DNA from: Spirodela intermedia
Lineage: Eukaryota > Streptophyta > Magnoliopsida > Alismatales > Araceae
Direction: 5' to 3'
Length of the DNA: 64,000 nucleotides
NCBI GenBank assembly: GCA_902729315.2
Contig: LR746278.1
Coordinates: 327,501-391,500 of the forward strand
Below the pieces are notes generated by a model, which did no database searches, was not told the origin of the DNA, and saw only the letters and a program-made list of their open reading frames with translations. The position numbers and the translations under genes were made by a program. Positions 52,687 to 63,908 of the stretch are shown here, in pieces (position 1 is the stretch's first letter; every line of letters starts with the position of its first letter).

Positions 52687-53580
52687 CGTCTATGATTATG
52701 ATATTATGATTATCATTGTCTTCATTCATTATCGGTAGTCTTGGTGAGAACTTTTGTGGAAGAAGGATGGAAGGCTCTTCTTCTTTCTTTGTATATAAAA
52801 GATGGGGTCTTCGATTCCCATGGAAAATGAAAAATAATGGTTCTCTCTCGCATGATTATTTCCACCATCTTTGCAGGCCAAGATCACATCTATTGATATA
52901 AATGCATGTAGAGAGAGAGAGAGAGAGAGCCATGTGGCAAGAAAGTCATGGGTTCAATTGGCCCATTAGTTTAGATATACACTTTGAAAAATAAACGTAT
53001 TAGATGTTTAATATCGACATTAGTTTAGTCATGAGTGAAGTGGGTTTTTCTGTAAGGTGTTTCAATAATGCTATTCACATAGGAATCTGACGTCATTTGA
53101 ACGTCAACCCCTGACTTAATTAAACTTAATGATTCCTCGCGGAAAGAATATTAATGTTAATTACGCGCCCCAATTTGCCTAATGCAGTGGGGTAGTTGTT
53201 AATGTCTGAGTTGAGAGGCAAACTCGTAAATCCGGTAAAGACCAGGTGATTCTTTAAATTAACAATATTTTAACGGGTCAAATCCAAAAACGACTTTTAT
53301 TGGGCCACTGGCATTGGGCCCGAATGGAGCTCGTAGAGCCCTCCCCCTAGCGCCAGAAGCACACTTCCAGAAAATAATTATTTTTTAAAATTAAAATAAT
53401 ATGCAGCAGTATTAAATATGTAAATAGGAAAAAAATATTATTGATATAATGATGATGATGATGACACAATTACCCACCTTAGAAACGACGGCCTGTCCAA
53501 GTCAACAACCTGCCCCATTTATGACTACCTTTCTGGATGTCTTACTCAATCTCGTAAAAAAATGATATGCCTTTCAGTAG

Positions 53581-53611
<31 letters not shown>

Positions 53612-53818
53612 GAATTGGGGTGGATTTGAAATTTTCTATTTTTAAAACGGTCCTTCGAATCATAGGAAGATAAAACAAATAAGAAAATAAGGGTTCTAGA
53701 AGAATAACAATTTCTTTTAGAGGGTTCTACGCAGAAAACCCCACCTATTCCTGGCCAGGGCGGCCGCAGGCTGATATTCCTGCGCGGTGCACAGTACGAC
53801 CAGCTTACAAGACCTGTT

Positions 53819-53860
<42 letters not shown>

Positions 53861-53946
53861 CGTCGACTTCGGTCTGGGAGCTGTTTCTCTGGGGGTCTTG
53901 TGGGTGCTCTCTCAACTGGGGCCATAGCCTAGGGCGACCACCTTCC
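52607..53946. other. Intergenic region with AAT/ATT palindrome and GA/CT tracts
   Basis: An (AAT)n(ATT)n block at 52638-52685 can fold on itself. A GA run is at 52911-52929. AT-rich sequence fills 53130-53470. Two mirror-image tracts, (GA)n at 53586-53611 and (CT)n at 53822-53856, lie 210 bases apart upstream of the next gene. No coding sequence was recognised. Confidence 0.5.
52638..52685 (+). repeat. (AAT)n(ATT)n self-complementary microsatellite
   Basis: AAT repeats switch to ATT repeats at about 52663, making the whole block an inverted repeat about 30 bases beyond the AMSH stop codon, probably inside the 3' UTR. Confidence 0.92.
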
Positions 53947-54753
53947 ATGGCCGTGGAGCTCATGTCCGAGAGATGGGCAGGCTGGCCCCCCCCGTCGCCG
54001 TCCTCCCCGGCCAGCAGCCCCCGGATATCCTTCTCCGGTAACGGCGCAGAGACCCCCTCCGACGGCTCCCTCCTCCACCCCTCTTCCTCCTCCCCCGAAT
54101 TCCACTTCTGCGTCTCCGGAGATCGCTTCGATCAGGACGACTCAGTCGCTGACGAGCTCTTCTCCGACGGGTTCCTCCTCCCTCTCCCTCCCCTCCCTCC
54201 TCGACGACCCACCTCCTCCTCCTCTCCTGCCCTTCGTCCGGCAGGGGCGCAACCACCCTCATCTCCCGAAGCCAGGAAGGGCGCCGCTGCGGCGTTGAAA
54301 CAGCCCTCGTCCTTTTGGAAGTTCAGCAGGAGCAGCAGTCTCAACTACGGCGGCGCCGCGGGCGGCGGGGGGAGGAGACCGAGCATGATCTGCTCACTGC
54401 CTCTTCTCTCTCGGAGCAAGTCTGCGGGACCCCATCCCAAGCCGCCCACCCTCAAGCGGCGCCACCAACCCGTCAGCAATTCCTCCCCCGCCACCGCCGC
54501 CGCCGTCGTGGCCGGAGGCGGCGGCTTATCTAGGAAAGGTTCAGGCGGCGCCGCCGGTGGCTCCAGGACTCCATACTACTACGGCCACCACGGCGGCGCC
54601 GCTGGTGGCGGTGTCCGCATCGGGCCGGTCCTGAACTTGCCGGCGGCGTACATCCCCAAGGGGAACGGCGGGGGAATCTTCAGCTTGGGCCGCCTCCTCT
54701 GCAGCGGCAGGGACAGGAGCAAGAAGAAGACGCCGCCCCCCGCCACGCCATAG
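53947..54753 (+). CDS. Plant-specific Ser/Pro/Gly-rich protein, function unknown
   Basis: A single GC-rich exon encodes 268 residues from the first ATG (53947). Conserved-looking blocks are FHFCVSGDRF followed by VADELFSDGFLLPL (about residues 52-81), SFWKFSRSSSLNYG (about 122-135), ICSLPLLSRSKSAG (about 148-161) and GPVLNLPAAYIPKG (about 226-239). The last ends in a basic RDRSKKK tail. The order of an acidic DELF box, an aromatic-basic SFWKFSRS box and a Ser-rich SLPLLSRS box recalls plant proteins annotated as DUF1645 or as hydroxyproline-rich or membrane-associated kinase regulator-like. I cannot assign one with certainty. There is no signal peptide or transmembrane segment, so it is probably a cytosolic, nuclear or peripheral membrane protein. 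The intervening linkers are low-complexity. Confidence 0.75.
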   Translation: MAVELMSERWAGWPPPSPSSPASSPRISFSGNGAETPSDGSLLHPSSSSPEFHFCVSGDRFDQDDSVADELFSDGFLLPLPPLPPRRPTSSSSPALRPAGAQPPSSPEARKGAAAALKQPSSFWKFSRSSSLNYGGAAGGGGRRPSMICSLPLLSRSKSAGPHPKPPTLKRRHQPVSNSSPATAAAVVAGGGGLSRKGSGGAAGGSRTPYYYGHHGGAAGGGVRIGPVLNLPAAYIPKGNGGGIFSLGRLLCSGRDRSKKKTPPPATP

Positions 54754-56336
54754 ACAGTGGGGGCCCAAAAGGCCGAGGAAGTAAACGGAAGCTGTGACGA
54801 CGAGGGAATTTTCACCTTTCAACTACGGTCTTCGCTGTCTTGCACTGGTTTTCCCGAGCGTCTCTCTCCTGTTCTCGCTCCTCTCATCACCGTCAGTCAG
54901 CGCTTGCCGCCGACGAGGGATTCCTTGGAAAGATGTCCTCTTTGAGATCACAGTTAAGGGGAAAAAGGGGGGCATATTCTCTGGAGAAGAATGCGGCTTC
55001 TGGGTCTTCTCCATCGACGACGTCGACGGGTTCGGGGGAGGGGGGGAGGGGGAGGACAGCGAGGCCGGGTACTCCCCATCCCCTCGCCCTCTCTCGTGCT
55101 CCGTTTTGCTTCCTTTTGTCCCACTTGCCCCTGTTGAATATTCTCTCTCTGTCTCTCTCTCTCTCTGTCTCTGTGTCTCTCTCTCCCTCTCTCTAGATAG
55201 ATTGATATATGCCCGCATGATGTAAGAGTGGTGGAGATAAATGCCCGCGATTGCCAATTACTTTCATGGGTGTTCTTGATTGACCACGTCCAATCACATG
55301 CCGACTCGGGACAAACCCACCTCCCTCCCTCGTGGTGGTGGTCTCACGATTCTAAAGCAGGGGGGTCCTTTCAGTCGCTCCTTCTCTCTGTCATCATCTA
55401 CCTAAATGCTTTAGGAATGATGATTGCCCTGCCCCATCACCTTCTCCTTCTCCTTCTCCTTCTTCTGCTGCTGCTTCTCCCTCTTCTTCTTCTGCTGCTG
55501 CTGCTGCCGCTGCCTGGGGCTTCGATAATGGAGGTGCCCTCCCCACTGACCAGCGGGTCTGGCCACATGGTGTGCTAGGAGTCAAAATGGGCCATGCAGA
55601 GAAAAGAGGTGCCTAGACGGGAAGAACCCACCCTTGAGACCTATGACTGATGCCTCATCGGGGAGGAGACGCATGACAATAGAGTGGGTGGGAGTGGGGC
55701 TGGCCCATCTAATCAATGGCGTTGATGAAGATTCGGGCCGGTTTAGATTTGATGATGACATTAGATCCGATCCCCGCCGTTGATCCGGTACTTTTTCCTT
55801 AAACCCTCGATTCGGCAGCGTTGACTTCCTCTCCCCTGATCGAATTTACCCACCGATAATTGATAAATGACGGGGATTCTGCAGTAAGAGATGAATTTTT
55901 CTGAGAAAAAAGCCCGAAGAATGAAGTGCATGTGATTTGCGGGCCAGTTCAGAGGTCCGGGGCCATGGGAGGAGCCTCTCGATGGCTTTCGGGCCCTCGG
56001 GCATCGGTTAATGTTTTCTAGAGTAAAAGCCCGAGAAGCGAACTGGCCCATCATTGACTCTGGGAACTTTCAATTAATCGCAGAGGAGATGATAGAAAGC
56101 AGAGAAGAAGACTTTTACCCTGGATTGAGGAGACAATGAAGGCGGAGGAGAAGGCAGTCAACTACTGCCAATGTACAGCCAAAACTAGACGTGGTTCTCA
56201 GTCAACGCTACGCAGGAACTCGGATTTCTACGCCCGACTCGGAACTCCTCCGTTGACTACATCAGCATCCAAGTTCACGCAAAATCCTTCTTCTTCTTCT
56301 TCTTGCTCCTGACACCAAGAAATCTGCAGACGCATC
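54754..56336. other. Convergent 3' flanks; simple-sequence rich
   Basis: 54754-55250 is probably the 3' UTR of the upstream gene and holds several CT tracts. A CTT/CTG trinucleotide-rich stretch spans 55440-55512. No gene is recognised, and open frames here follow the low-complexity runs. Confidence 0.45.
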
Positions 56337-59277
56337 TCAGCGCAAGAGCAGATCGAACGCGACCTCGTCGACCAGCAGCTGAAGCAGGTGGTTGCCGATC
56401 TCCGCGCCGGCCCCGAACGCCTCCGCGTCGGAGTCCACCCACCAGCCGTTCATCCGACCCATATCTCTCCCCACAACCTCGTCCAAGCCCTTCCCGGCCA
56501 TGCTTCGGCAGGCCTCCATCTCCTCGGAGACCTCCCTGGCCAGCATCTGGCTCGCCGGACGGGGGAGCTTCCCCCAATCCCTGTAGCCTGCTCCGCCATG
56601 ATCTCCATAGTTGACATCTACGTGCTCCAAGATGCAGTCAAACAGGAGCCTTCTGAGCTTGAACTCCTGCTCTGAGTCGCCGCCCCCGGAAAGTTGACCT
56701 TCCCCTTCCCGAAGAGCGTCGACGAGGCTCTCCAGCGCGTCGTGGAGAACGGCTCTTCCGAAGAGCAGGTCGGCGTCGGATATGAGCCCGCCGCCGCTCA
56801 CGTAGTTTGGCTTTCTCCCCGCCGATTGTACTACACGGGGGCCCACGCCCCGGAATTGCGACGGGGGCGGCGGCGGTGGTTCCGTACCGCCGGCGATCGT
56901 TGATGTGGCGGAATCTGAGAGGTCGGCGGTGAGCTCCGGCGAGCTCGACTTATCCGAGTTCTCCGGAAACCTCATCGGAAGTCGGTGCCCTGGAGAAGAT
57001 CAACACAAATGATTCATGTGGATTCACTGCACACCCAAATCATACGCCATTGTAGCAACCGATCGTACCAGAGCTGCTGTGGAAGCTCTTCTCGGAGAAG
57101 GACGAGCCGTCGTTCGAGAACGAGGACTCGAGGATGGACACCGGGCTCGGCTGATCGTACTCTTCTTGCACCACCTGAAGAAATGGCGAATCTTTCAGCT
57201 CTCTCTCTCTAAATCTATCTACCTATCTATCTATCTATCTATCTAGGTTACTTAGGATCAAATGGGAAGCTGGGCTGACCTGAAAGTCTTCGATGACGCA
57301 GAGGTTCGGCCCCTGGTAGCTGCGGCATTCGGGCAGGTTGGAAGAGCCATAATCCGATCCACCTTCCGTCCGTAAGTCAGCAGGAGTGCCGTAATCTCTC
57401 CTCTGAGTCTCGGTTTGGGCAAATGTCAGCGCAGAGATGAGTTCCTCGAGAATACCAGCCACCGACTCATCTCTGCCCAAGTCGGACAGCTCCCTGATCT
57501 TCTGCTCTAGAAGAGCGCTCAAAGCATCGACCGTCTCGTCGGGGTTTCTTACCGGGCCGCCACTGGTCTCCTCCGTGACCGATCCAGAGGCCGTTGTAGC
57601 TTCATCGCTGCTCCTCTCACCGCCGCCGCCGTCTCTGGCCTCCATCGTCTTCCTCCTCCCGGAGCTCCCTCTCGGGTTGTGAACTCCACCAGCGGCAATA
57701 GACCTCTGCTTCGGCGGCGCGCCTTCTTCGCTCTGGATGTTGCTACCAGTCGATCTTCTTTTCCGGGCCAAGGGTTTCTTCTCACAAGCAGCACTCCTCT
57801 CGATTTCTGTTCTTCCGCCGCCCATCGATCTTGTCCGAGCCCGAGATAAATTTCTCAAGTTTTCCCTGCTCTCACTCGAGGAAGAAGGATCTAACCCTCT
57901 CGTCCGTTGACGAACATCTGGTTTCGGCGGAGGAGAGGCCTTTGCTCTCGCCGACGGCAGCTCAATTGGCCTCGCGGTGCTCTGCCTGGGAGTTGTTGAC
58001 CTTGAGACAGCCGCCACCCGACGGGGCTTGCTCCGCACCTGCGGCTCGTTCAGCTGGTGGGTCTTCTTCCTCTCCATGGAATTCCTTCGAACGATCTCCT
58101 TTTTTGGAAGGGCCGGGGGTTTTGGGGCAGCTGAAGACGTCTGGCTAAAGTCTGAAGATGTGGAAGACGGCGCAGAATCCATGACTGAGGTCTCACTGAC
58201 CTCGGTGATCTCTTCTGGAGCTCCGACTTGATTCCCACAGTTTCTGCATGGTCTCACAGACGAGGCCCCCACGAGCTCGGTAGGGCTCCCTAAAGGCGAG
58301 GCGCTGCACTGCGCTGACTCTGGAGTGGCCTGGTAAGGCGACGGGAAGGTCAGAGATGGCCTTCCCCGGCTCCTGGACTGCATCCTAGGCTCCAGGATCC
58401 TGGCGGCGGCCTCCATTAGCAAAGCAGAGCTCGTCCTCCCCGCGAGCCGTGGGCTCCTGATGGGGGAAGGCGGCGGCTTTGGGTGGCTCTTCCTCGGACG
58501 AGCCAGGAGATTCCGGTTGAACAGCAGCGTTGCCTCCGAGCTCACGCCGGCGGTCGTCTCCGGCAGCCGATCAAAGATCGCTGTTTTCCGCTGCTTCTGG
58601 GGCCGCCGTCCGCCGCCGCCGGCAGCGATCTCAAACCCCGGATCCTGACAGTGGCGGGAAGAGCCGGAGGTGTCAGAGCCGTCGAAGTAGCAGCAGCCGC
58701 CGCCGCCTTCGGAGGAGGTGGAGGCTCCGTCCTCAGCCTTCCTTGGTCTGCCATGGCCATCGGCGGTGGGCATGGAGTCCAGACCCATCAGCCGGGCGAC
58801 CAAGTTGGGGCTACACATCCTCTTTCCTCGGTCGCCATTGGCGGCGATGTTGCCTGCTGCGTCCGCCTTCTTCGAGCTCGGAAAGCTCCCTCTGTTCTCG
58901 TCGGCGATCTGTTTCAGAAAGTTCAGTGGGGGGAAGGAAGGAAGATAGCAGAGAAGCTCAGCCTCCATGAAGACCACGGATACCACGCGAGGGTTCGGGA
59001 GATAGAGAGCCGTTACCAGTAGAAGCTTCGCCGGCGGCATTTTCTCGTTGGCGGAGAACTTCTTCGAGATCCTTTTCGCGGCCCGCGCCTGAGGGAGGAG
59101 CCGCCGGGAGAAGAGCTTCTTGCTCGCAAGGCGGTGGTGGTTCCAGTCGAAGAGCTGGAACAGGACGCCGGTGCAACCCCCGGGCCGGTGCAGTGGTCTC
59201 CTTTCCGCCACCATCGCCAGGCTACTGCTCGGCGCTGGCGAGGGCGGCGGCGGCATCTTCCCCATCTCCGTCGTCAT
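56337..59277 (-). CDS. DUF4378 protein of the TRM/LONGIFOLIA-like superfamily
   Basis: Four exons: 59277-59017, 58908-57280, 57174-57069 and 56989-56337, giving 882 residues. Family motifs in order: GGCTGVLFQLFDWN (about 33-46), KKLFSRRLLP, a KMPPAKLLL block followed after intron 1 by IADENRGSFP, NLVARLMGLDSMP (about 122-134), a long Ser/Arg-rich disordered middle, and the C-terminal DUF4378 (about 690-870) with KLRRLLFDCILEHV, MLAREVSEEMEACRSM and ELVDEVAFDLLL-like sequence at the end. TRM-type proteins bind TON1 or microtubules and influence cell shape and division plane; a cytoskeletal role is inferred from the family. Intron 1 is only 108 nt, free of stops and a multiple of three. An in-frame ATG at 59433 would add 52 residues; the start at 59277 was preferred because the extension has no family match. 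Confidence 0.88.
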
Positions 59278-61833
59278 CTCACCCAAAAAAGGGAAGAAAA
59301 GAGAACTCCGAAAGACGCAAATGCAACCTCGGCTACGCCTCCTGCCGCTGCAGCCTACTCCATTATCAAGTGGAGCAACAACCAAAAAGACCCGCAGATC
59401 TGCATTCGGCGCCGGCGACTCCGCCTGTAACATTCAGCCATTCAGGCGGCGCCGCCATCGCCACCGCCACCGCCACCGCCGCCAGAAAGACGGACTTTGG
59501 AAGCAAAACCCTCTCTCCGTCTACCCCCGTCTATCCACCCTCTCCGTAAAGAACGCGGCGACGACGCCGGAGACGTCCAGGAGAATCTCGCTCCCCCGTC
59601 CCCTCCCAAGAAAAAGTGATCCCCCCTCCCCCCTCCTGCCCCTCACATGAGACCAGCAGAAAGACGCAGGCAACTAGGCAAGCTGCTCGTGCCTCTCTCT
59701 CTCTCTCTCTCTTTCTCTCTCTAGCTATATACCTGTTTAGCTCTCCGCCCAAAGCTCGGCATTGGTCCTGCTGCGGCACAGCTGCTGTCTGTACAGTAGA
59801 AAGGCGCCGCTGCTACGGCGGCAGAATCCGCAAGGAGCCGCAACGGGCACTTGGCGCAGCTGAGCCCTCCTGCAGGTCTAGCTAGGGTTATCCTAGCTCT
59901 ACAGAAAACTCCACCATTCCCATCACCACCTTCTCCACCGTCGTCCTCCTCTCGCTCTCTCTCAGCCTCCCCCCTTCTCTCTCTCTCTGGATCTCGCCGG
60001 GGTCAACGTAGCGGGCGCGTATTTTAATTCAAAAATATATCAACGAAAATAATGTTGCAATATATCGAGTTAATATTTTCAATATATTTATTTTCTCTGT
60101 CATATAACTTCATAATTATCATTTTTATAACACTCTATGAGATTTTTTTGTGACCGACGAATATGAAAATTAAAAATTAATGTTTCAATTAAATATTTAT
60201 TCATAACATAATTTGTTATAAAATCCCATGAAGACGAGATACGATAAGATCAGATATTTGAATACTTCGTTTCAAATATTTTCTTGTGGGCCCCGCACAG
60301 TTCTTGTTGGCCGGCGCGATCTGAGCCGTCAGATCGTCGCATTCATTTATGAGCGGGATCTGAGCACGACAAGTCGTACGGTTGACCTGGGCTGTCGCCA
60401 GGGTGCTTGTCGGACATCCTCCACGTGTCGATGGCTGATTGCGTTGGACAACTGCGTCTCCAGATTTTTTTTCAAAAAAATGTGTTATAAAAAAATAAAT
60501 AAACGACGGCTACTCTGAACTATGGGTGTAAGAAATATTATTTAAATTATTTAAATTTAATCGCGAATTTTATTCTGTTAATCTGCCTAATATTTATAAA
60601 TATTAAACACACTAATTGGAGTTCGTGCCATATACTTATTAGGCTCAGTCTAGCTCACCACTTCAACCCCGGCCCACGATAATCATCTCCCCTGTTTCTT
60701 ACTTCATATTCGTTCTACCTAAGTCCAGATTTTCCATCGTATCTACTTGGGCCATTCCGAGCCTACTAGCCAGTCGCCCCACCTTCTCTCTCTCACTCTC
60801 ACTCTCTCTGTCTCTCTCTCCCCATCTCTACGTCTCTCTCTCTCTCCCCATCTCTCTACCTGCCTTTTTCTTATAGCCCATGTTTCGTTGGGTCTGTCCC
60901 GAAACATATTCAGGGATTCTCCATAGGCCCCAAGCGGATGCGGGCCCCTCCCTCTAGATTCTTCGCAGCCATTCTTGCCCCTCCCTCTAGAACGCTATAA
61001 TAGATGCATAGACTTGGGGCTGACTTACCAAGTTTAGAAAGACATTATCGCATACAATAAATATGTATGCATATATCTAGAGTGAGAGAGAGAGAGAGGG
61101 AGAGAGAGAGGGAGAGAGAGAGAGGGAGAGAGAGAGGGAGAGAGAGAGAGGGAGAGAGAGAGGGAGAGAGAGAGAGGGAGAGAGAGAGAGGGAGAGAGAG
61201 AGGGAGAGGGAGAGAGAGAGGGAGAGAGAGAGAGGGAGAGAGAGAGGGAGAGGGAGAGGGAGAGAGAGAGAGAGAGAGAGATTAGTTGACAGGAATCCTA
61301 GGGTGACGATGGCTTAACTCATGGATCTCAATGAATTGCTTGGGAGCTGCACGAGGCCCCCCTACCTCCGCATTTCTGCGAATTTCTCGGAGAACTCATG
61401 CTTTGTCTATTTATTTTACAAAAAAGGCCTAAAGTCTACGTTACGATGACGTCAGAGGAGGCTCCGTGATTCCTTCGGCGGCTTCTTCTGTCTCGCGCAT
61501 TAATTTAAATAAATTAATGGTCAGGTTATTACATAAGTTAGATGGGGATGAACTTTAGGTTAATATTGTATTATTTCATTATTGGAAAATATTTAATATT
61601 TAAAATATTATTTGGATGGGAAAAATGCTGCTGGTGGTGGAATCTGGATATTAGTGGCGTCGAGAGGCCGGCGCCAGGCGCTTTTTCTAGTTTAAGAATG
61701 GGAACCACTTTGCTTTGATAAAGAAATTTAAGAAAAATATGGTAATTTATAATTTTATAAAATGGGAAAAATAAAGAGCAAAGAGAGGAAAGGGAGGATA
61801 GGGTGGGTGGCAGCTGAGCCCGGCTGGCCGCCG
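59278..61833. other. Gene-poor region with long GA-rich purine tract
   Basis: 59278-59900 is the GC-rich leader and promoter of the DUF4378 gene; a TATATAG motif (minus strand, near 59725) may be its TATA box. 60040-60240 and 60480-60620 are AT-rich. Clusters of CT tracts lie at 60785-60850. The 198-base GAGAGG tract is listed separately. No coding sequence was recognised. Confidence 0.45.
61083..61280 (+). repeat. Polypurine GAGAGG microsatellite
   Basis: About 198 bases consist only of G and A, alternating GAGA runs with GGGAGA units. Higher-order periodicity is visible, with units of about 14 to 18 bases such as GAGAGAGAGGGA. It is the longest pure purine run in the window. Confidence 0.95.
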
Positions 61834-62559
61834 TCATGGCCCAGCTGGCGCGAGTCTCAGGTGCAAGTCCAACCCGAACACCTCGTCCCCACCGCAGGCG
61901 CCGCCGCCGCCGCCGCTGTCGACGGTGGCTGCCGCCGCGCCTCTGGACATCCTGCCGGAGACCGGCGGCGGAGCGGCCCTTTCCACCGGCGGCGCCACCA
62001 TCGCCGTCGTCGCCTCCGCCGTGGAGTGGTGGCGTCCTCGGTAGGAGTACACGGCGGTGGAGGGGAGAGAGGCCGCCGGCGGAAGGGCGCCGCCGCCGCA
62101 GGAGACGTGGAATGCTGGGCTCGCCGTGCGGTGGTGGTAGACCCAGCTGCCGGGGAAGGCGGTAGCGAGTCCGCTGCCGCGGTGGAAAACGGCGCCGTGG
62201 GCGGCGGCGACGGCGGCGGCGGCGGCTGCCTGGTGCTGTGCCTGGGCCTGGAGCTGAGCACGTTTAAGCTGCTGGCGCTCCTTCTTGTGGGCGTTCTGGT
62301 GGCCGCCGAGGGCCTGCGAGTTGGCGAACTCCCGGCAGCAGTACTGGCACTCGAACTTCCTCCCTTCCCCTCCGCCGCCGGCGCCGGCGCCGCGCCCACC
62401 GGAGGTGGACGCGGTGGTGGAGGTCACCGAGGAGACGTCTTCTCCGCCGCCGTGGCTCGACCCCGCGTAAGAGTCCTCCTCCTCGGTGAAGTGGAAGCCG
62501 AATAGCTTCATCCTTGCGCTGCTGGTGGCGCTTTTTGTTTCACAGTGGATACCTGCCAT
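61834..62559 (-). CDS. Single C2H2 (QALGGH) zinc-finger protein with C-terminal EAR-like motif
   Basis: An intronless frame of 241 residues. One plant-type zinc finger is intact: Cys71, Cys74, His87 and His91 around [17 protein letters not shown]. The short N-terminal block MKLFGFHF and a C-terminal LDLHLRL, an EAR-type repression motif, match the GIS/ZFP5/ZFP6/ZFP8 group, which regulates trichome and root-hair development through gibberellin and cytokinin signalling. The region between is Ala/Gly/Gln-rich. The frame stays open upstream to an ATG at 62787, but a TATA box at 62692-62699 lies between, so the start at 62559 is much more likely. The predicted leader of about 100 bases is GA/CT-rich. 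A nuclear repressor role is inferred from the EAR motif. Confidence 0.9.
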   Translation of the reverse strand: MAGIHCETKSATSSARMKLFGFHFTEEEDSYAGSSHGGGEDVSSVTSTTASTSGGRGAGAGGGGEGRKFECQYCCREFANSQALGGHQNAHKKERQQLKRAQLQAQAQHQAAAAAAVAAAHGAVFHRGSGLATAFPGSWVYHHRTASPAFHVSCGGGALPPAASLPSTAVYSYRGRHHSTAEATTAMVAPPVERAAPPPVSGRMSRGAAAATVDSGGGGGACGGDEVFGLDLHLRLAPAGP

Positions 62560-62590
62560 TCTAGAGAGAGAGAGAGGGGGGGGAGGGAGG

Positions 62591-62622
<32 letters not shown>

Positions 62623-62691
62623 AGGAAGAGGGGGAGAGAAAGGAAGGGAGGGAGGAGGGGAGTTGGGAGGCTGTGCATGTGAATGGGGTGG

Positions 62692-62699
62692 TTTATATA
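62692..62699 (-). promoter_or_regulatory. TATA box of the C2H2 zinc-finger gene
   Basis: Minus-strand sequence GCATATATAAACC contains TATATAAA, about 135 bases upstream of the ATG at 62559. Transcription would start near 62665, which excludes the ATG at 62787 from the mRNA. Confidence 0.6.
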
Positions 62700-62971
62700 T
62701 GCATAAAGGTGGGGGGCCATTCACTTCATTAAGATCAACAATCGCGGAAGACTGAGGAACAAGAGGAGAAAACCGGGCCATTGACATAGTGTTATGGTTT
62801 ACTTAATTCATTGACGTCCATGATCGCTATAAACTATGTCTCTAGACGAGCATGCTAAGTAGAAATCGCCATCTTTAATGGGTATGTAATAATAGCCTGC
62901 GTGACTAGATATGCTAGGTAGGAATCGTCTCACACCCCTCCCCTCTAACCTTCGTCGGTTCACCTTACGTT

Positions 62972-63016
<45 letters not shown>

Positions 63017-63856
63017 CCCCTCTCTCCCGCTACGCAATAGAAGACCAGGGTTCGGATAGGATCATCCATCGGCATCCGCTCGCTGTGGATCCAGGAAAAA
63101 CTATCGCCTCTCGGAGGGGTGTGAAAAGATACGCGTGCCTATCCATCCAAGGACGAATCAATAAAATATTAATTTATAACGGGAACTATGCAGAATGACC
63201 CATAATAGTGTGAAAGTGGAAGCCTGATATTATGTGTCTGTTCTCTATCCTCTCTCCCACCCGGGATTTGGTTTGATGGGCAGCTCGGTGTACTGTCGAT
63301 TCCAAGTCACAGTTTCCTCCCGGTTTTCACCGCCTTCTTTCTCCCTCTTCATCCTCTCTCCTCCCTCTCTCTACGTCTGTTCCTTGGTGCAATTAAAATG
63401 AGGAGCATTGAGGTTGATGAGAAACGAGCGAGTACTTTCATGTTCTTTTCTGCAGCATAATTTAAGGAAGTCTGGTGCCGCCCTCTCTCTCTCTCTCTCT
63501 CTCTCTAGTCTCGTCCCTACATCTCCACCTTGGGAAACCTAAAACTCTCTCATCAACAGAAGATCACAGGCAACACCTCGGGCGATCATCATCGGATCCA
63601 AGGGCCTGTATCGCTCGGATGAGTCAGATGGCCAGGTCGATTTCCCTAGGAAGGGGCTGTATGATTTCTCTCAGCGGAGAATGATACTGACCCTTCCCGG
63701 AAGCATCATGGACACAGCATAGGGACGATGCTCCCATCTTATGGAAGGTGGGCACGATCGCTAGGGTTCTTCAGCTGTGAGTGTTCGTGGCATATGTCAC
63801 AGCACCTTCGTCTTAGAGTTTGAGATCATGAGCCTAGGAGCTCCTCTCCCCCCCCT

Positions 63857-63859
<3 letters not shown>

Positions 63860-63907
<48 letters not shown>
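63860..63907 (+). repeat. (TC)n microsatellite
   Basis: An uninterrupted TC run of about 48 bases, preceded by a C-rich stretch. Confidence 0.95.

Positions 63908-63908
<1 letters not shown>

Noticed and set aside
52177-52695. 172-codon frame across the end of the AMSH gene as a separate gene
   Set aside because: It reads exon 13, the retained last intron and exon 14 in a wrong frame. It is discussed as a possible isoform, not a gene.
57235-59433. 732-codon continuous minus-strand frame as one exon
   Set aside because: It runs through a GT-AG intron (59016-58909) and past a donor at 57280. Family motifs show the real gene has four exons ending at 56337.
61762-62505. 247-codon plus-strand frame opposite the zinc-finger gene
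   Set aside because: Antisense to a GC-rich coding exon with an intact C2H2 finger. The plus-strand product is Gly/Ala/Arg low complexity.
62560-62787. N-terminal extension of the zinc-finger protein from an ATG at 62787
   Set aside because: A TATA box lies between that ATG and 62559, and the extension is Pro/Ser/Leu low complexity encoded by GA/CT tracts.
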